From assembly GCF_032341175.1 (NCBI RefSeq), contig NZ_CP135435.1, positions 1,240,001 to 1,304,000 of the forward strand: a stretch of 64,000 bases of DNA. The letters are read 5' to 3'. Made by a program: the position numbers and the translations under genes. Source of the stretch: Bacillus sp. DTU_2020_1000418_1_SI_GHA_SEK_038 (GTDB taxonomy: Bacteria; Bacillota; Bacilli; Bacillales; Cytobacillaceae). The notes beneath the pieces were generated by a model. That model made no database searches, was not told where the DNA came from, and saw nothing but the letters and a program-made list of their open reading frames with translations. Below are positions 26,921 to 36,020 of this stretch, piece after piece; positions within the stretch are counted from its first letter, which is position 1, and every line of letters begins with the position of its first letter.

Positions 26921-28321
26921 CTATGAAAGAATATGCAGTTTTTCCATTTTTCGATATAGAGTACGAACACTTATGCCTAAGTCCTGGGCTGCTTTTTGTT
27001 TGCCATTATAGCTATTTCCATAGTACTGAAGCTTTTGAATAATTACATCCCGTTCGGCTCCTGCAAGAGGGGGTTCATGTTCGTTCTCCTCAATGCTGGA
27101 GGTTGAACAATTCTGAAAGATGTAGGGAGGAAGGGAGTGTTCTGTTAATATATTTTCTGTTTCCATGTTCATGCTATATTCAATGACATTTTCCAGCTCT
27201 CGTAAATTTCCCGGCCAATGATAGCTGGACAGTGACTTTAAGTACTCATCTGTATAGGAATAAATCGTTTTGCCTGTTCGATCCTGTAATTTTTCAATAA
27301 TGCTTGATACAAAAATAGATAAGTCTTCCATTCTTTCCTTTAAAGAAGGAAGTGTGACCGGAATAACATTTAATCTGTAAAATAAATCCGAACGGAATAG
27401 ATTATCATTCATCAATTTGGCCAATGATTGATTGGTTGCTGCAATAATGCGAAAGTTTACCTTTCTTGTTTGTGTTCCCCCTACCCGTTGGATAACGCCA
27501 TCTTGTAACACCTTTAATAACTTCGGCTGTAAGGAAATAGGCAAATCTGCAATCTCATCTAAAAAAAGAGTTCCATTATCAGCTAATTCAAGATAGCCCG
27601 GTTTTCCCTTTTTTCTTGCATTTGTAAATGCTCCCTCTTCATATCCAAATAATTCACTTTCAAATAAGTTTTCTGGAATAGATGCACAATTCAATTCTAC
27701 GAAAGGCCCATTTTGGACCACACTTGTACTATGAATATATTGCGCTAATAAGCTCTTCCCTGTACCTGTTTCCCCTGTAATTAAAACAGAAGAAGAACTA
27801 TTTTTCATGTTTTTAATAATCCTTTGAATTTGAAGAAAGGATGAACTTTTTCCAAAAATATAGTTTGGTGCTGTTCTCGAGCTTATCTCTTCTACTTTAA
27901 ATTCATTACTGTCTTTCAATATCGAAACAATTATTTCTTTTAACTGAGATAACCATTTTATGTAATAGTCCTGATTTTCTATCAAAATCCTTTCGTTTCC
28001 ATCAGAGAAGCTGACAAAAGATATAAACCCATATTTTTTCCCATTAATGACCATGTCTTGGATAAGCTCAGCTTTCGAAGGACAATTATTGATGTAATGA
28101 CATCCTGTACACATATTCATTTTTCCGGGCTGATGCAGAAAAGTAATGTGATTGCCGTAAAGTTTCTTAAAAAACGGAGCGTATGCCTTCTCTCCTTTTA
28201 CACGTATATAGTTTTCTGTAGCAGCAATTAATTTGCCATTAGGATTGAAGCAAGCAATATCTAGGTGAAGAAGATTTGAAAAAGCCTGTATAACTTTTGA
28301 AATGGAATTTAACAACAGCAT
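26921..28321 (-). CDS. sigma-54-dependent transcriptional activator
   Basis: The 466-residue protein has a sensory N-terminus with a Cys cluster (C71, C74, C80 in CTGCHYINNC), an AAA+ domain with Walker A GETGTGKS (183-190), Walker B TLFLDE (251-256) and arginine-finger region (LFRSDLFYRLN), and a C-terminal Fis-type helix-turn-helix (KQKAAQDLGISVRTLYRKM). The loop that contacts sigma-54 reads GAFTNA instead of the usual GAFTGA. It is divergent from a sigma-54 promoter at 28524-28538 and from a cluster of TGTCA elements, so it almost surely activates the 28575 operon. The Cys cluster could bind metal or an iron-sulfur centre. Confidence 0.92.
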   Translation of the reverse strand: MLLLNSISKVIQAFSNLLHLDIACFNPNGKLIAATENYIRVKGEKAYAPFFKKLYGNHITFLHQPGKMNMCTGCHYINNCPSKAELIQDMVINGKKYGFISFVSFSDGNERILIENQDYYIKWLSQLKEIIVSILKDSNEFKVEEISSRTAPNYIFGKSSSFLQIQRIIKNMKNSSSSVLITGETGTGKSLLAQYIHSTSVVQNGPFVELNCASIPENLFESELFGYEEGAFTNARKKGKPGYLELADNGTLFLDEIADLPISLQPKLLKVLQDGVIQRVGGTQTRKVNFRIIAATNQSLAKLMNDNLFRSDLFYRLNVIPVTLPSLKERMEDLSIFVSSIIEKLQDRTGKTIYSYTDEYLKSLSSYHWPGNLRELENVIEYSMNMETENILTEHSLPPYIFQNCSTSSIEENEHEPPLAGAERDVIIQKLQYYGNSYNGKQKAAQDLGISVRTLYRKMEKLHILS

Positions 28322-28411
28322 TTCATGTTCTCTCCCTATGTATCAATTTCAATCTAAGATTCTCTTATTTTATTTACATAATTCTAAATAGTCAATAATT
28401 TGGGTGGATTA

Positions 28412-28482
28412 TGACAATTTTGACACACTTTTTTGTCAGTCCTGTCAAAAGAGGGATGTCAAAGATTTAAAAAATATGTCAA
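28412..28482. promoter_or_regulatory. candidate upstream activator sites (TGTCA/TGACA cluster)
   Basis: Six copies of TGACA or TGTCA lie in 71 bases: TGACA 28412, TTGACA 28420, TTGTCA 28433, TGTCAAAA 28443, TGTCAAA 28457, TGTCAA 28477. TTTTGACA and TGTCAAAA form an inverted pair. The cluster is 40-110 bases upstream of the sigma-54 promoter, the usual place for enhancer sites of such activators. Confidence 0.65.
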
Positions 28483-28523
28483 GGATTCTACTACAAACGC
28501 TATTTTTAGATAAATTAGAAAGT

Positions 28524-28538
28524 TGGCACAATTTTTGC
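28524..28538 (+). promoter_or_regulatory. sigma-54 (SigL) -24/-12 promoter
   Basis: TGGCAC (28524-28529), five bases, TTGC (28535-28538) is an exact match to the TGGCAC-N5-TTGC consensus. Expected transcription start is near 28550. This rules out any protein start before that point for the next gene. Confidence 0.9.
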
Positions 28539-28574
28539 GAGTATAAGATTGATAATAAAAAGGAGGGACTAGAA

Positions 28575-29399
28575 TTGATTGATGTAAACAATAAAGAAAA
28601 AGGCAAAACATTGAGTGAACTGGATTATGAAAAATTATTAGGACTTAAAGATAAAGTGGTTGTTATTACAGGAGCGGCTTCTGGTATCGGCTTGGCGACT
28701 GCTGAGCTGTTTGCAGAGGCAGGTGCACAGGTTGCCATTATTGACATTAATAAAGAGAAGGGAACGGCCGTTGCAGCTTCAATGAATGATAAGGGATGGA
28801 AAACAGGATTTTTCAAATGTGATGTTACTTCATCTGCTGAATGTGAAGCTGTAGCCAAACAGATTGAACAAGAATTTGGAAGAATTGATGTCTTGTTTAA
28901 TAACGCAGGTGTTATTAGAAGAAAAACGGTCGTTGATCATACAGAAGAGGATTGGGATATTGTTCTAAATGTTTCATTGAAAGGAGCATTTTTATTATCA
29001 AAGTTTGTTATCCCAATCATGGCTAAAAATGGCGGCGGCAGTATTGTCAACACAGGTTCAGGCTGGGGGTTAAAAGGCGGTGATCTAGCGGCTTCCTACT
29101 GTGCAGCGAAAGCGGGCGTTGTCAATTTAACAAAAGCGATGGCCATAGACCATGGAAAGGAGAATATTCGTGTCAATTGTATATGCCCAGGTGACACGGA
29201 TACACCGTTATTAAGAGATGAAGCTAAGCAATTACAGCATGAGGAAGAGTCATTTCTTAAATCATCTGCTGTCGGGCGTCCATTAGAAAGAATTGGCACA
29301 CCATCTGACATAGCAAAAGGTGTCCTGTTCCTGTCAAGTGATATGGCTTCTTGGGTAACAGGAACGGTGTTAACGGTTGACGGTGGAGGACTGGCATAA
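28575..29399 (+). CDS. SDR family oxidoreductase (first gene of sigma-54 operon)
   Basis: The 274-residue protein has the classical SDR pattern: TGAASGIG cofactor loop, a D in the VAIIDINKEKG turn that favours NAD(H), NNAG, catalytic Ser in NTGSGWG, YCAAK (Tyr and Lys) and CPGDTDTPLL. I start it at TTG 28575 because AAGGAGGGA lies just upstream and the sigma-54 promoter at 28524 excludes earlier starts. An extra N-terminal stretch of about 35 residues precedes the fold. It probably oxidises a hydroxyl group of the pathway intermediate. Substrate unknown. Confidence 0.9.
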   Translation: MIDVNNKEKGKTLSELDYEKLLGLKDKVVVITGAASGIGLATAELFAEAGAQVAIIDINKEKGTAVAASMNDKGWKTGFFKCDVTSSAECEAVAKQIEQEFGRIDVLFNNAGVIRRKTVVDHTEEDWDIVLNVSLKGAFLLSKFVIPIMAKNGGGSIVNTGSGWGLKGGDLAASYCAAKAGVVNLTKAMAIDHGKENIRVNCICPGDTDTPLLRDEAKQLQHEEESFLKSSAVGRPLERIGTPSDIAKGVLFLSSDMASWVTGTVLTVDGGGLA

Positions 29400-29425
29400 A
29401 AATTTATTTAAAGGAGAGATAGATA

Positions 29426-30865
29426 ATGGGAAAGTTTAATGAAGGAGCTCATCCATATATTCCAAACACAGCTCCAGATGTGAAAGAGGAAATGCTGAAA
29501 GAAATTGGTGTTCAAACGATTGAAGAGCTTTTTGATGGTATACCTGAAGAATTGCACTATAAAAAAGAGATGAATATTCCGGAAGCGTTATCAGAGTACG
29601 AGTTAAAAAGATATATAGATGGAATTTTAAACAAAAATATTAATACAAAAGAATACTTAAATTTTTTAGGTGCAGGCTGTTGGAACCACTATATTCCAGC
29701 TGTATGTGATGAAATCAATTCACGTGCAGAATTTTTAACCGCCTATGCCGGGGACCCTTATGAGGATCATGGCAGATATCAAGCATTGTTTGAATATCAA
29801 AGTTTGATGGCGGAATTAGTAGATATGGATGTTGTCAACGTTCCAACATTTGATTGGGCGCAGGCAGCAGCTACTTCTATCAGAATGGCAGGACGTATTA
29901 CTGGCCGGACAGAAGTACTATTGCCAAAAACGATATCGCCTGACCGTTTGAAGGTGATTAAAAATTATTGCTCTCCATCCATAAAGGTTATTCTTGTTGA
30001 CTATGAAGAGGGTTCAGGTCAAATCAATTTGACGGATTTAGAAAACAAGTTATCAGCAAATACAGCCGCCGTTTATTTTGAAAATCCATCCTATCTTGGT
30101 TTTATTGAATCGCAAGGTCAAAAAATCAGCAGTCTAGCAAAAGACCACGGTGCTATAACAGTCGTAGGTGTTGATCCGAGTACCCTTGGAGTACTGGCTC
30201 CTCCAAGCCATTATGGTGCTGATATCGTTTGTGGAGACCTTCAGCCGCTAGGCATGCACATGAGTTATGGCGGCGGACAATCTGGATTTATTGCTACACA
30301 TGATGATATTACTTTTGTACAGGAATATCCTTCCCGATTATTCGGAATTGCACCGACAGTTGTTGAAGGGGAATATGGATTCGGAGATGTTTATTATGAT
30401 AGAACCTCTTTTGCACAGAGGGAAAATGGGAAAGAATCTGTTGGAACGCAAACGGCTTTATGGGGGATTACAGCAGGCGTCTATTTATCATTATTAGGGC
30501 CAAAAGGAATGTATGAACTAGGTCAGTCCATTATGCAAAAGTCACAATATGCAATGGGACAGCTTGGCAACATTCCAAATGTTGTAGCATCACGTTTTGA
30601 ATCAACAAGCTTTAAGGAGTTTGTTGTTGATTTCAACCTTACAGGAAAATCTGTAAAGGAAATAAATAAATACTTGCTGGATAATGGTATCTTTGGCGGG
30701 AAGGACTTATCTGAGGATTTTCCAGAATTAGGGCAATGTGCATTATTCTGTATTACTGAAATTCATACGAAAAAGGATATCGATCAACTTGTCAGTACAA
30801 TTCAGCAATGCTTAGATTCGGTCGAAAGCATTGAGAAAGGGGAGAATGTACATGCAAAAAATTAA
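29426..30865 (+). CDS. diverged glycine dehydrogenase P-protein subunit 1 (GcvPA-like)
   Basis: The 479-residue protein aligns by eye with GcvPA, the non-PLP-lysine half of glycine decarboxylase: HPYIPNTAPDVKEEML, YLNFLGAGCWNHYIP, FEYQSLMAELVDMDV, DPSTLGVLAPPSHYGADI, GDLQPLGMHMSYGGGQSGF. Key loops differ. Canonical YTPYQPEISQG is replaced by YAGDPYEDHGR, and the SMYDGGTALAEA-type segment by PTFDWAQAAATSIRMA. It is also about 30 residues longer than usual. The next gene overlaps it by 14 bases, so a two-subunit enzyme is made. No gcvT or gcvH is nearby. It may act on an amino acid other than glycine. Confidence 0.85.
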   Translation: MGKFNEGAHPYIPNTAPDVKEEMLKEIGVQTIEELFDGIPEELHYKKEMNIPEALSEYELKRYIDGILNKNINTKEYLNFLGAGCWNHYIPAVCDEINSRAEFLTAYAGDPYEDHGRYQALFEYQSLMAELVDMDVVNVPTFDWAQAAATSIRMAGRITGRTEVLLPKTISPDRLKVIKNYCSPSIKVILVDYEEGSGQINLTDLENKLSANTAAVYFENPSYLGFIESQGQKISSLAKDHGAITVVGVDPSTLGVLAPPSHYGADIVCGDLQPLGMHMSYGGGQSGFIATHDDITFVQEYPSRLFGIAPTVVEGEYGFGDVYYDRTSFAQRENGKESVGTQTALWGITAGVYLSLLGPKGMYELGQSIMQKSQYAMGQLGNIPNVVASRFESTSFKEFVVDFNLTGKSVKEINKYLLDNGIFGGKDLSEDFPELGQCALFCITEIHTKKDIDQLVSTIQQCLDSVESIEKGENVHAKN

Positions 30866-32429
30866 TAGAACCCATAGTGTTAGAAACTATCATCAGGCAA
30901 AGTGGGATGAGCCGATTATTTTTGAACTTCATAAAAGCGGAGAGCGTGGAGTTACTCTTCCAGCAGTTGAAGAGGAAATTATCAATAGTGTAGGAGATGG
31001 AATCTCTGCTATTCCATCTGAAATGGTTCGAAAAAGACAGCCTAATTTACCTGAGATAACCCAAAATAGAGTTTTACGCCATTATTTGAGACTTTCACAG
31101 GAAACGCTGGGAGCTGCTTTTAACGTTGAAATTGGGCAAGGCACTTGTACGATGAAGTATTCTCCAAAAGTTAACGAAACCTTTGCTTCATCACCTAAAA
31201 TGTCAGAGCTTCATCCGTTACAGGATGTCAGTACGGTACAAGGGATCCTTGAGGTAATGTATAAATTAGATTTATGCATGAGAGAAATTTCTGGAATGGA
31301 CTATTTCACATTCCAGCCAGGGAGCGGAACACAGTCATTATTTACGATGGCTTCGATTGTTCGTGCTTACCATGATGCTAACGGTGAGGGGGAACAACGT
31401 AATGAAATCATTACAACAAGCTTCTCACACCCTTCGGCTGCGGCAACTGCAGCAGTTAAGGGATACAAAATTATCACCTTACAGCCAGATGAAGAGGGCT
31501 TCCCTGACATCGAGGAGTTAAAAGCGGTTGTTTCCGAAAGAACAGCTGGATTTGTCGTTGCGAATCCAGAGGATACAGGAATTTATAATTACCGTATTAA
31601 GGAGTTTACGAAAATTGTCCATGAAGCTGGCGGGATTTGCTACTATGACCAGGCAAATGCTAACGGACTACTTGGTATTACTCGTGCAAAAGAGGCAGGT
31701 TTTGATATGTGCTTCTTCAACCTTCATAAAACATTTTCTACTCCACATGCATGTGGTGGTCCAGCAACAGGGGCTCTGGGAGTGATAAACAAGCTGAAGG
31801 AATTTTTACCGGGGCCAATCGTTGAAAAACAAGATGAGAAGTATGTTTTGAATGATAATTTAAAACATAGTATCGGGAAAGTACGGTCATTCCAGGGCGT
31901 TCCGCAAACAGTATTGCGAGCCTACGCATGGGTAAGGGCACTTGGCGCTGAAGGATTAAAGGATGTAGCCCAAATTGCTGTCTTAAACAATAACTATTTA
32001 TATCACAAAATATTAAAAATCCGCGGGGCAAGCGCTCCTTATATTAATGGAAAAAGGCTGGAGCAAGTGCGTTATAGCTGGGAACAGCTAACGGAGGAAA
32101 CTGGAGTAACTACGGATGATGTTTCCCGCCGTATGGCTGATTTTGCCCATCATTATTGGTCAAGTCACCATCCATTTGTCATACCAGAACCATTTACGCT
32201 TGAGCCAACAGAGTCCTACTCTAAAGCAGATTTAGATGAATATATTGCATCGTTAACACAGATTTCAAACGAGGCTTATTCCAATCCAGAACATGTGAAA
32301 AATGCTCCGCATAATAGTTCCATTCATCGAGTAGATGAACAGGATTACTTTGAAAACCCAGAAAAATGGGCAATCACATGGCGTTCCTATTTGAAAAAAG
32401 CAAAGGAAACGGAAGAAATTAACCTATAA
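30852..32429 (+). CDS. diverged glycine dehydrogenase P-protein subunit 2 (GcvPB-like, PLP subunit)
   Basis: The 525-residue protein keeps the PLP-binding motif FNLHKTFSTPH with the Schiff-base Lys near residue 298, and GcvPB-like segments (PLYTCTMKYSPK-type CTMKYSPKVNE, PGSGTQSLFTMASIVRAYH, NPEDTGIYNYRI). The stretch after the lysine is CGGPATGALG, where glycine enzymes have GGGGPGSGP. ATG 30852 follows GGGGAGA; an in-frame start at 30831 lies further inside the previous gene. With the partner subunit it should form a PLP-dependent alpha-decarboxylase or related carbon-lyase. A lipoyl carrier (H protein) would have to come from elsewhere. Confidence 0.85.
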   Translation: MQKINRTHSVRNYHQAKWDEPIIFELHKSGERGVTLPAVEEEIINSVGDGISAIPSEMVRKRQPNLPEITQNRVLRHYLRLSQETLGAAFNVEIGQGTCTMKYSPKVNETFASSPKMSELHPLQDVSTVQGILEVMYKLDLCMREISGMDYFTFQPGSGTQSLFTMASIVRAYHDANGEGEQRNEIITTSFSHPSAAATAAVKGYKIITLQPDEEGFPDIEELKAVVSERTAGFVVANPEDTGIYNYRIKEFTKIVHEAGGICYYDQANANGLLGITRAKEAGFDMCFFNLHKTFSTPHACGGPATGALGVINKLKEFLPGPIVEKQDEKYVLNDNLKHSIGKVRSFQGVPQTVLRAYAWVRALGAEGLKDVAQIAVLNNNYLYHKILKIRGASAPYINGKRLEQVRYSWEQLTEETGVTTDDVSRRMADFAHHYWSSHHPFVIPEPFTLEPTESYSKADLDEYIASLTQISNEAYSNPEHVKNAPHNSSIHRVDEQDYFENPEKWAITWRSYLKKAKETEEINL

Positions 32430-32437
32430 AAATAAGT

Positions 32438-32467
32438 CCGTCAGTGAGGAGGGATTCTCACTGATGG
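32438..32467 (+). promoter_or_regulatory. mRNA hairpin between the P-protein-like and rocB-like genes
   Basis: CCGTCAGTGAG pairs with CTCACTGATGG (one G-T wobble). No T-run follows, so it is more likely a processing or stability element than a terminator. The rest of the 168-bp gap shows no clear promoter. Confidence 0.5.
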
Positions 32468-32597
32468 AAGGAGGGGTAATCTGTAGCGAAGTAAAGAGAG
32501 AGTTGTGGTAGTCCTTTTTCTACCCATGATTTAGGCACTCCGCTTTTTAAATAAAGGAATAAATTTTATTAATGAAAAAGAGAGGAAGTATGTTCCA

Positions 32598-34250
32598 ATG
32601 ATTTCGACAAAAAATGAAGTATTACAGTTTACAGATGAATTAGTTCGAGTTGAGAGTATTGTTGATACAACGGGTGAGATTGATATAGCTAATAAGATAT
32701 ATGATGTCGTTTCGTCCCTTCCATATTTTAAAGAGAATCCTTACAAACTTATTAAATCAAGAACAGTAGATGATGAGATTGAAAGATATAATGTTCTGGC
32801 TTTCGTAGAAGGAACAAAAGATATAAATAATAAGAAAACAGTTATCTTAATGGGACATATAGACACCGTAGGGATTGATGATTACACAAATTTAAAAGAC
32901 GTCGCTTGCTCGCCTTCCGAACTTATGGAAAAACTAAAGGAAGAATCGCTGCCTACTCTCGTAAAAGATCACCTGCTTTCAGCAGAATGGTATTTCGGAC
33001 GTGGTGTTTTAGATATGAAAAGTGGTGTGGCAAGTCATCTTTCTCTATTAAAATACTTCTCTGAACATCCAGAAGAGCTATCCGGAAATCTTGTTTTTTT
33101 TGCAGCATGTGACGAAGAGGTTAGCTCAAAAGGCGTTTTGTCTGGATTAAAGGATCTTAAAAAATGGAAGCAAGAACATGGATTTAATTATATTGGGTTA
33201 ATTAATTCCGATTTTGTAACTCCTTTATATGAAGGGGATGAAAATAGATATATTTACAGAGGAACAGTTGGAAAGCTTCTTCCATCCTTCTTTATTACAG
33301 GGGCTGAAACTCATGTCGGCTCTGCTTTTGAAGGATTAGACCCTAATTATATTGCAGCAGAATTAACTAGACAAATTAGTTACAATCCGGAATTGTGTGA
33401 TAGTTTTTTAGGAGAAACACCAGCTCCGCCTGTTTCATTAAAGCAAATGGATTTAAAGCCAAATTATACAGTACAGACAGCACTTTCAGCTTACGTTTAC
33501 TTTAACTTTTTTATTCATTCATGGTCTCCAAAGGATGTATTAATTAAGTTATCGGAACAAGCCGAAATTGCATTTGAAAATGCTCTTAAGACCTTAAATG
33601 AGCGCTATGAAAAGTTTAATAAGATAACGAATCAGCCATCCAAGGAATTACCTTGGAAGACAAGAGTGCTCATTTATGAAGATATGACAAAAGAGTTAGA
33701 AAAAGAGCATGGGGAAAAATTTCTTAAGCATATGGAAGAGTTCAAATCCAAACTATTATTAGATAAAAGTTTAGATACTCGAATGTTTGCTGCAAGAGTA
33801 GTCGAGGAAGAGTGGAATTGGATGAAAGATAAAAGTCCAGCGATTATCCTATTTTATTCATCGCTTTATTCACCTTGCTTGGCATTAACTGGTAAGGATG
33901 AAAGAGAGGACAATTTATCAGAGGCATTAGACAAGGCGATTGAAGCGATACAACCAGAGTATGCTCATCCGATCGTTACGAAGAATTTCTTTCAATATAT
34001 TTGCGATATGAGTTGTGTTGCGTTAAGTGATGATGATGAAGCAATTAGGGCAGTTATGGAAAATAATCCGGGATGGGGAACGAAACATTACGTCAATTTT
34101 CAAGATATTCGTGATATTAATGTTCCAGCAATTAATATTGGACCATATGGATATGATGGCCATAAGAAATTTGAAAGAATGGAAATCCAATATTCCACGG
34201 AAGTAGTGCCGAAAATAACTAAAGAAGTAATTCGCCTTTTAATTGGGTAA
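32598..34250 (+). CDS. RocB-like M20 family protein
   Basis: The 550-residue protein matches the RocB group, a long branch of M20 found in arginine catabolic operons of Bacillus. M20 residues are present: ILMGHIDTVG (His, Asp), GRGVLDMKSGV (Asp), FAACDEEVSSKG (Glu pair), GAETHVGSAFEGL and GPYGYDGHKKFERME (His). RocB's biochemical role is still unclear; the intact metal site suggests a hydrolase of an amide bond. It lies in the sigma-54 island and has a decayed sister copy at 41965-42520. AGAGGAAG precedes the ATG. Confidence 0.88.
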   Translation: MISTKNEVLQFTDELVRVESIVDTTGEIDIANKIYDVVSSLPYFKENPYKLIKSRTVDDEIERYNVLAFVEGTKDINNKKTVILMGHIDTVGIDDYTNLKDVACSPSELMEKLKEESLPTLVKDHLLSAEWYFGRGVLDMKSGVASHLSLLKYFSEHPEELSGNLVFFAACDEEVSSKGVLSGLKDLKKWKQEHGFNYIGLINSDFVTPLYEGDENRYIYRGTVGKLLPSFFITGAETHVGSAFEGLDPNYIAAELTRQISYNPELCDSFLGETPAPPVSLKQMDLKPNYTVQTALSAYVYFNFFIHSWSPKDVLIKLSEQAEIAFENALKTLNERYEKFNKITNQPSKELPWKTRVLIYEDMTKELEKEHGEKFLKHMEEFKSKLLLDKSLDTRMFAARVVEEEWNWMKDKSPAIILFYSSLYSPCLALTGKDEREDNLSEALDKAIEAIQPEYAHPIVTKNFFQYICDMSCVALSDDDEAIRAVMENNPGWGTKHYVNFQDIRDINVPAINIGPYGYDGHKKFERMEIQYSTEVVPKITKEVIRLLIG

Positions 34251-34421
34251 TTGCAGGTGAATTTCAATACGAAACACAATTACAATTGTGACTTTAGCTA
34301 TATTAGAAAATAGTTTAATAGTAATAGTTGCTTGTAGATTAATCGACGAAATTTATATCAATTAAAAACCAGGTTTAATGTTAATTTTTCCAAATCACTT
34401 ACAAATCAAGGGGGCTTTTTG

Positions 34422-35459
34422 ATGAAGAGGTTTTTAAGTGTCATTGTTTTACTTGCTATGGTTTTAGTTAGTGCGTGTGGAAGGCCTTCGGGAGGGAGTT
34501 CGGAGGCAGGATCCGGCGGTTCAACAGAAAAGGGCGGTCAAAAGTATACATTGAGGATATCACATTTGGTGCCCGAAGAGCAGTCTACTCATATCACTGC
34601 ATTGGATTTTAAAAAGAAGGTGGAAGAACGCTCTAATGGTCAAATAGAAGTACAGGTTTATCCAAACGGATCACTCTTTGGATCAGACCGTGAGGCAATC
34701 GAAGCAGTTCAGCTAGGAAATATTGAGATGACAATTCCAGCCGTTGCAGCACTTTCCTCTTTTAATAGTAAATTCATGGTATTTGATTTACCTTTCTTAT
34801 TTAATTCAAGGGAAGCAGCATATAAGGCTCTTGATGGTGATTTAGGTAAAACATTATTGTCGGACCTCGAGCAGAATGATTTAAAAGGTTTAGTATTTGG
34901 AGAAAATGGATTCCGGCATATTTCTAATAACAATGGACCAATTGATAGTCCCGAGGATTTAAAGGGAATTAAGATGCGTACGCTTGAAAGCCCAGTTCAT
35001 GCTGATACATTTAAAGCCTTTGGAGCGAATGCATCTCCATTTGCCTTTGGTGAGTTATATACAGCCCTTCAGCAAAAAACATATGATGCGATGGAAAGCC
35101 CAATTTCTATTTATTACACTAGTAAGATGTATGAAGTGCAGGATTATTTAACATTGAGCGGCCATTTTTATGCAGCAACAATCCTTGTCATGAATGAGAA
35201 ATTCTACAATGAATTACCAGAAGACCTTCAAAAGGTCGTTACTGAAGCAGCGAAGGAATTCCAAACAGATCAACGTAAACTTGCTCAAAAGCAGGATACA
35301 GACTTCCTTGTTAAACTTGAGGAAAGTGGCATGAAAATAAATGATCTTACTGAGGAACAGAAGAATGCATTTAGAGAAGCATCTAAACCAGTATACGAAA
35401 AGTATATTCCACAAATTGGGGAGGATATTGTAAATCAGGCACTTGCTGCAAATGAGTAA
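34422..35459 (+). CDS. TRAP transporter substrate-binding lipoprotein, DctP type
   Basis: The 345-residue protein has a signal peptide ending in a lipobox (VLVSACGRP), a Gly/Ser linker, and a DctP fold: LRISHLVPEEQSTHITALDF, VQVYPNGSLFGSDREAIEAV, GFRHISNNNGPI, LKGIKMRTLESPVH (with the conserved Arg that binds carboxylates). This points to an organic acid or amino-acid-like substrate. ATG 34422 is used; GGGGGC lies before it. DctQ and DctM genes follow. Confidence 0.92.
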   Translation: MKRFLSVIVLLAMVLVSACGRPSGGSSEAGSGGSTEKGGQKYTLRISHLVPEEQSTHITALDFKKKVEERSNGQIEVQVYPNGSLFGSDREAIEAVQLGNIEMTIPAVAALSSFNSKFMVFDLPFLFNSREAAYKALDGDLGKTLLSDLEQNDLKGLVFGENGFRHISNNNGPIDSPEDLKGIKMRTLESPVHADTFKAFGANASPFAFGELYTALQQKTYDAMESPISIYYTSKMYEVQDYLTLSGHFYAATILVMNEKFYNELPEDLQKVVTEAAKEFQTDQRKLAQKQDTDFLVKLEESGMKINDLTEEQKNAFREASKPVYEKYIPQIGEDIVNQALAANE

Positions 35460-35528
35460 ATTACTAAAAGAAGGCTCGCCTTTGTTGGTGAGCTTTCCTC
35501 TTATCATCCTTAATGAAAGGTGAATAAT

Positions 35529-36020
35529 ATGAAATTTAAAGATCAATATATCGAAGAGTTTTTCTTGATCTTAACGTTAGTGGCAATGGTAGCCTTAATT
35601 TTTGGTCAGGTTGTTGGCAGATATATTTTTAATTCTGCACCTAGTTGGACAGAAGAACTAGCACGCTTTATCCATATATGGCAAGTTTGGATAGGTGCAA
35701 GCTACGCCGTTCGGTTGCAGGCGCATATCCGCGTTGAAGCCTTTAGGAATTTATTTTCCACCTTTATTCAAAAAATACTTGATACGGTTTCAAACCTAGT
35801 CTGGTTTAGTCTTGCGTTATTCTTAGCTATTCTTGGAACCCAGCTTGTTTTAAGCAGCCTTAATAATGGACAAGTTACACCAGCTACACAACTGCCGATG
35901 TGGATTCCATTTTTAGCCATTCCACTGGGGGGGATTGGAATGTCAATTCGTTTATTACAGCAGCTTTGGATTATATGGAAATCTCCTTCTAACCCAAGCG
36001 AGGGGGGGACCCCGATTTGA
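35529..36020 (+). CDS. TRAP transporter small permease, DctQ type
   Basis: The 163-residue protein has four membrane helices and the DctQ sequence NSAPSWTEELARFIHIWQVW with its typical charged/aromatic stretch. ATG 35529 follows AAAGGTGA; a GTG at 35520 overlaps that site and is unlikely. The stop overlaps the TTG start of the large permease gene. Confidence 0.9.
   Translation: MKFKDQYIEEFFLILTLVAMVALIFGQVVGRYIFNSAPSWTEELARFIHIWQVWIGASYAVRLQAHIRVEAFRNLFSTFIQKILDTVSNLVWFSLALFLAILGTQLVLSSLNNGQVTPATQLPMWIPFLAIPLGGIGMSIRLLQQLWIIWKSPSNPSEGGTPI

Noticed and set aside
28404..28574. Upstream extension of the first SDR of the sigma-54 operon
   Set aside because: The frame is open, but the sigma-54 promoter starts transcription near 28550, and AAGGAGGGA marks the TTG at 28575.
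29400..29425. Glycine riboswitch before the GcvPA-like gene
   Set aside because: Only 26 bases separate it from the SDR gene, and the region before the SDR shows a sigma-54 control region instead.
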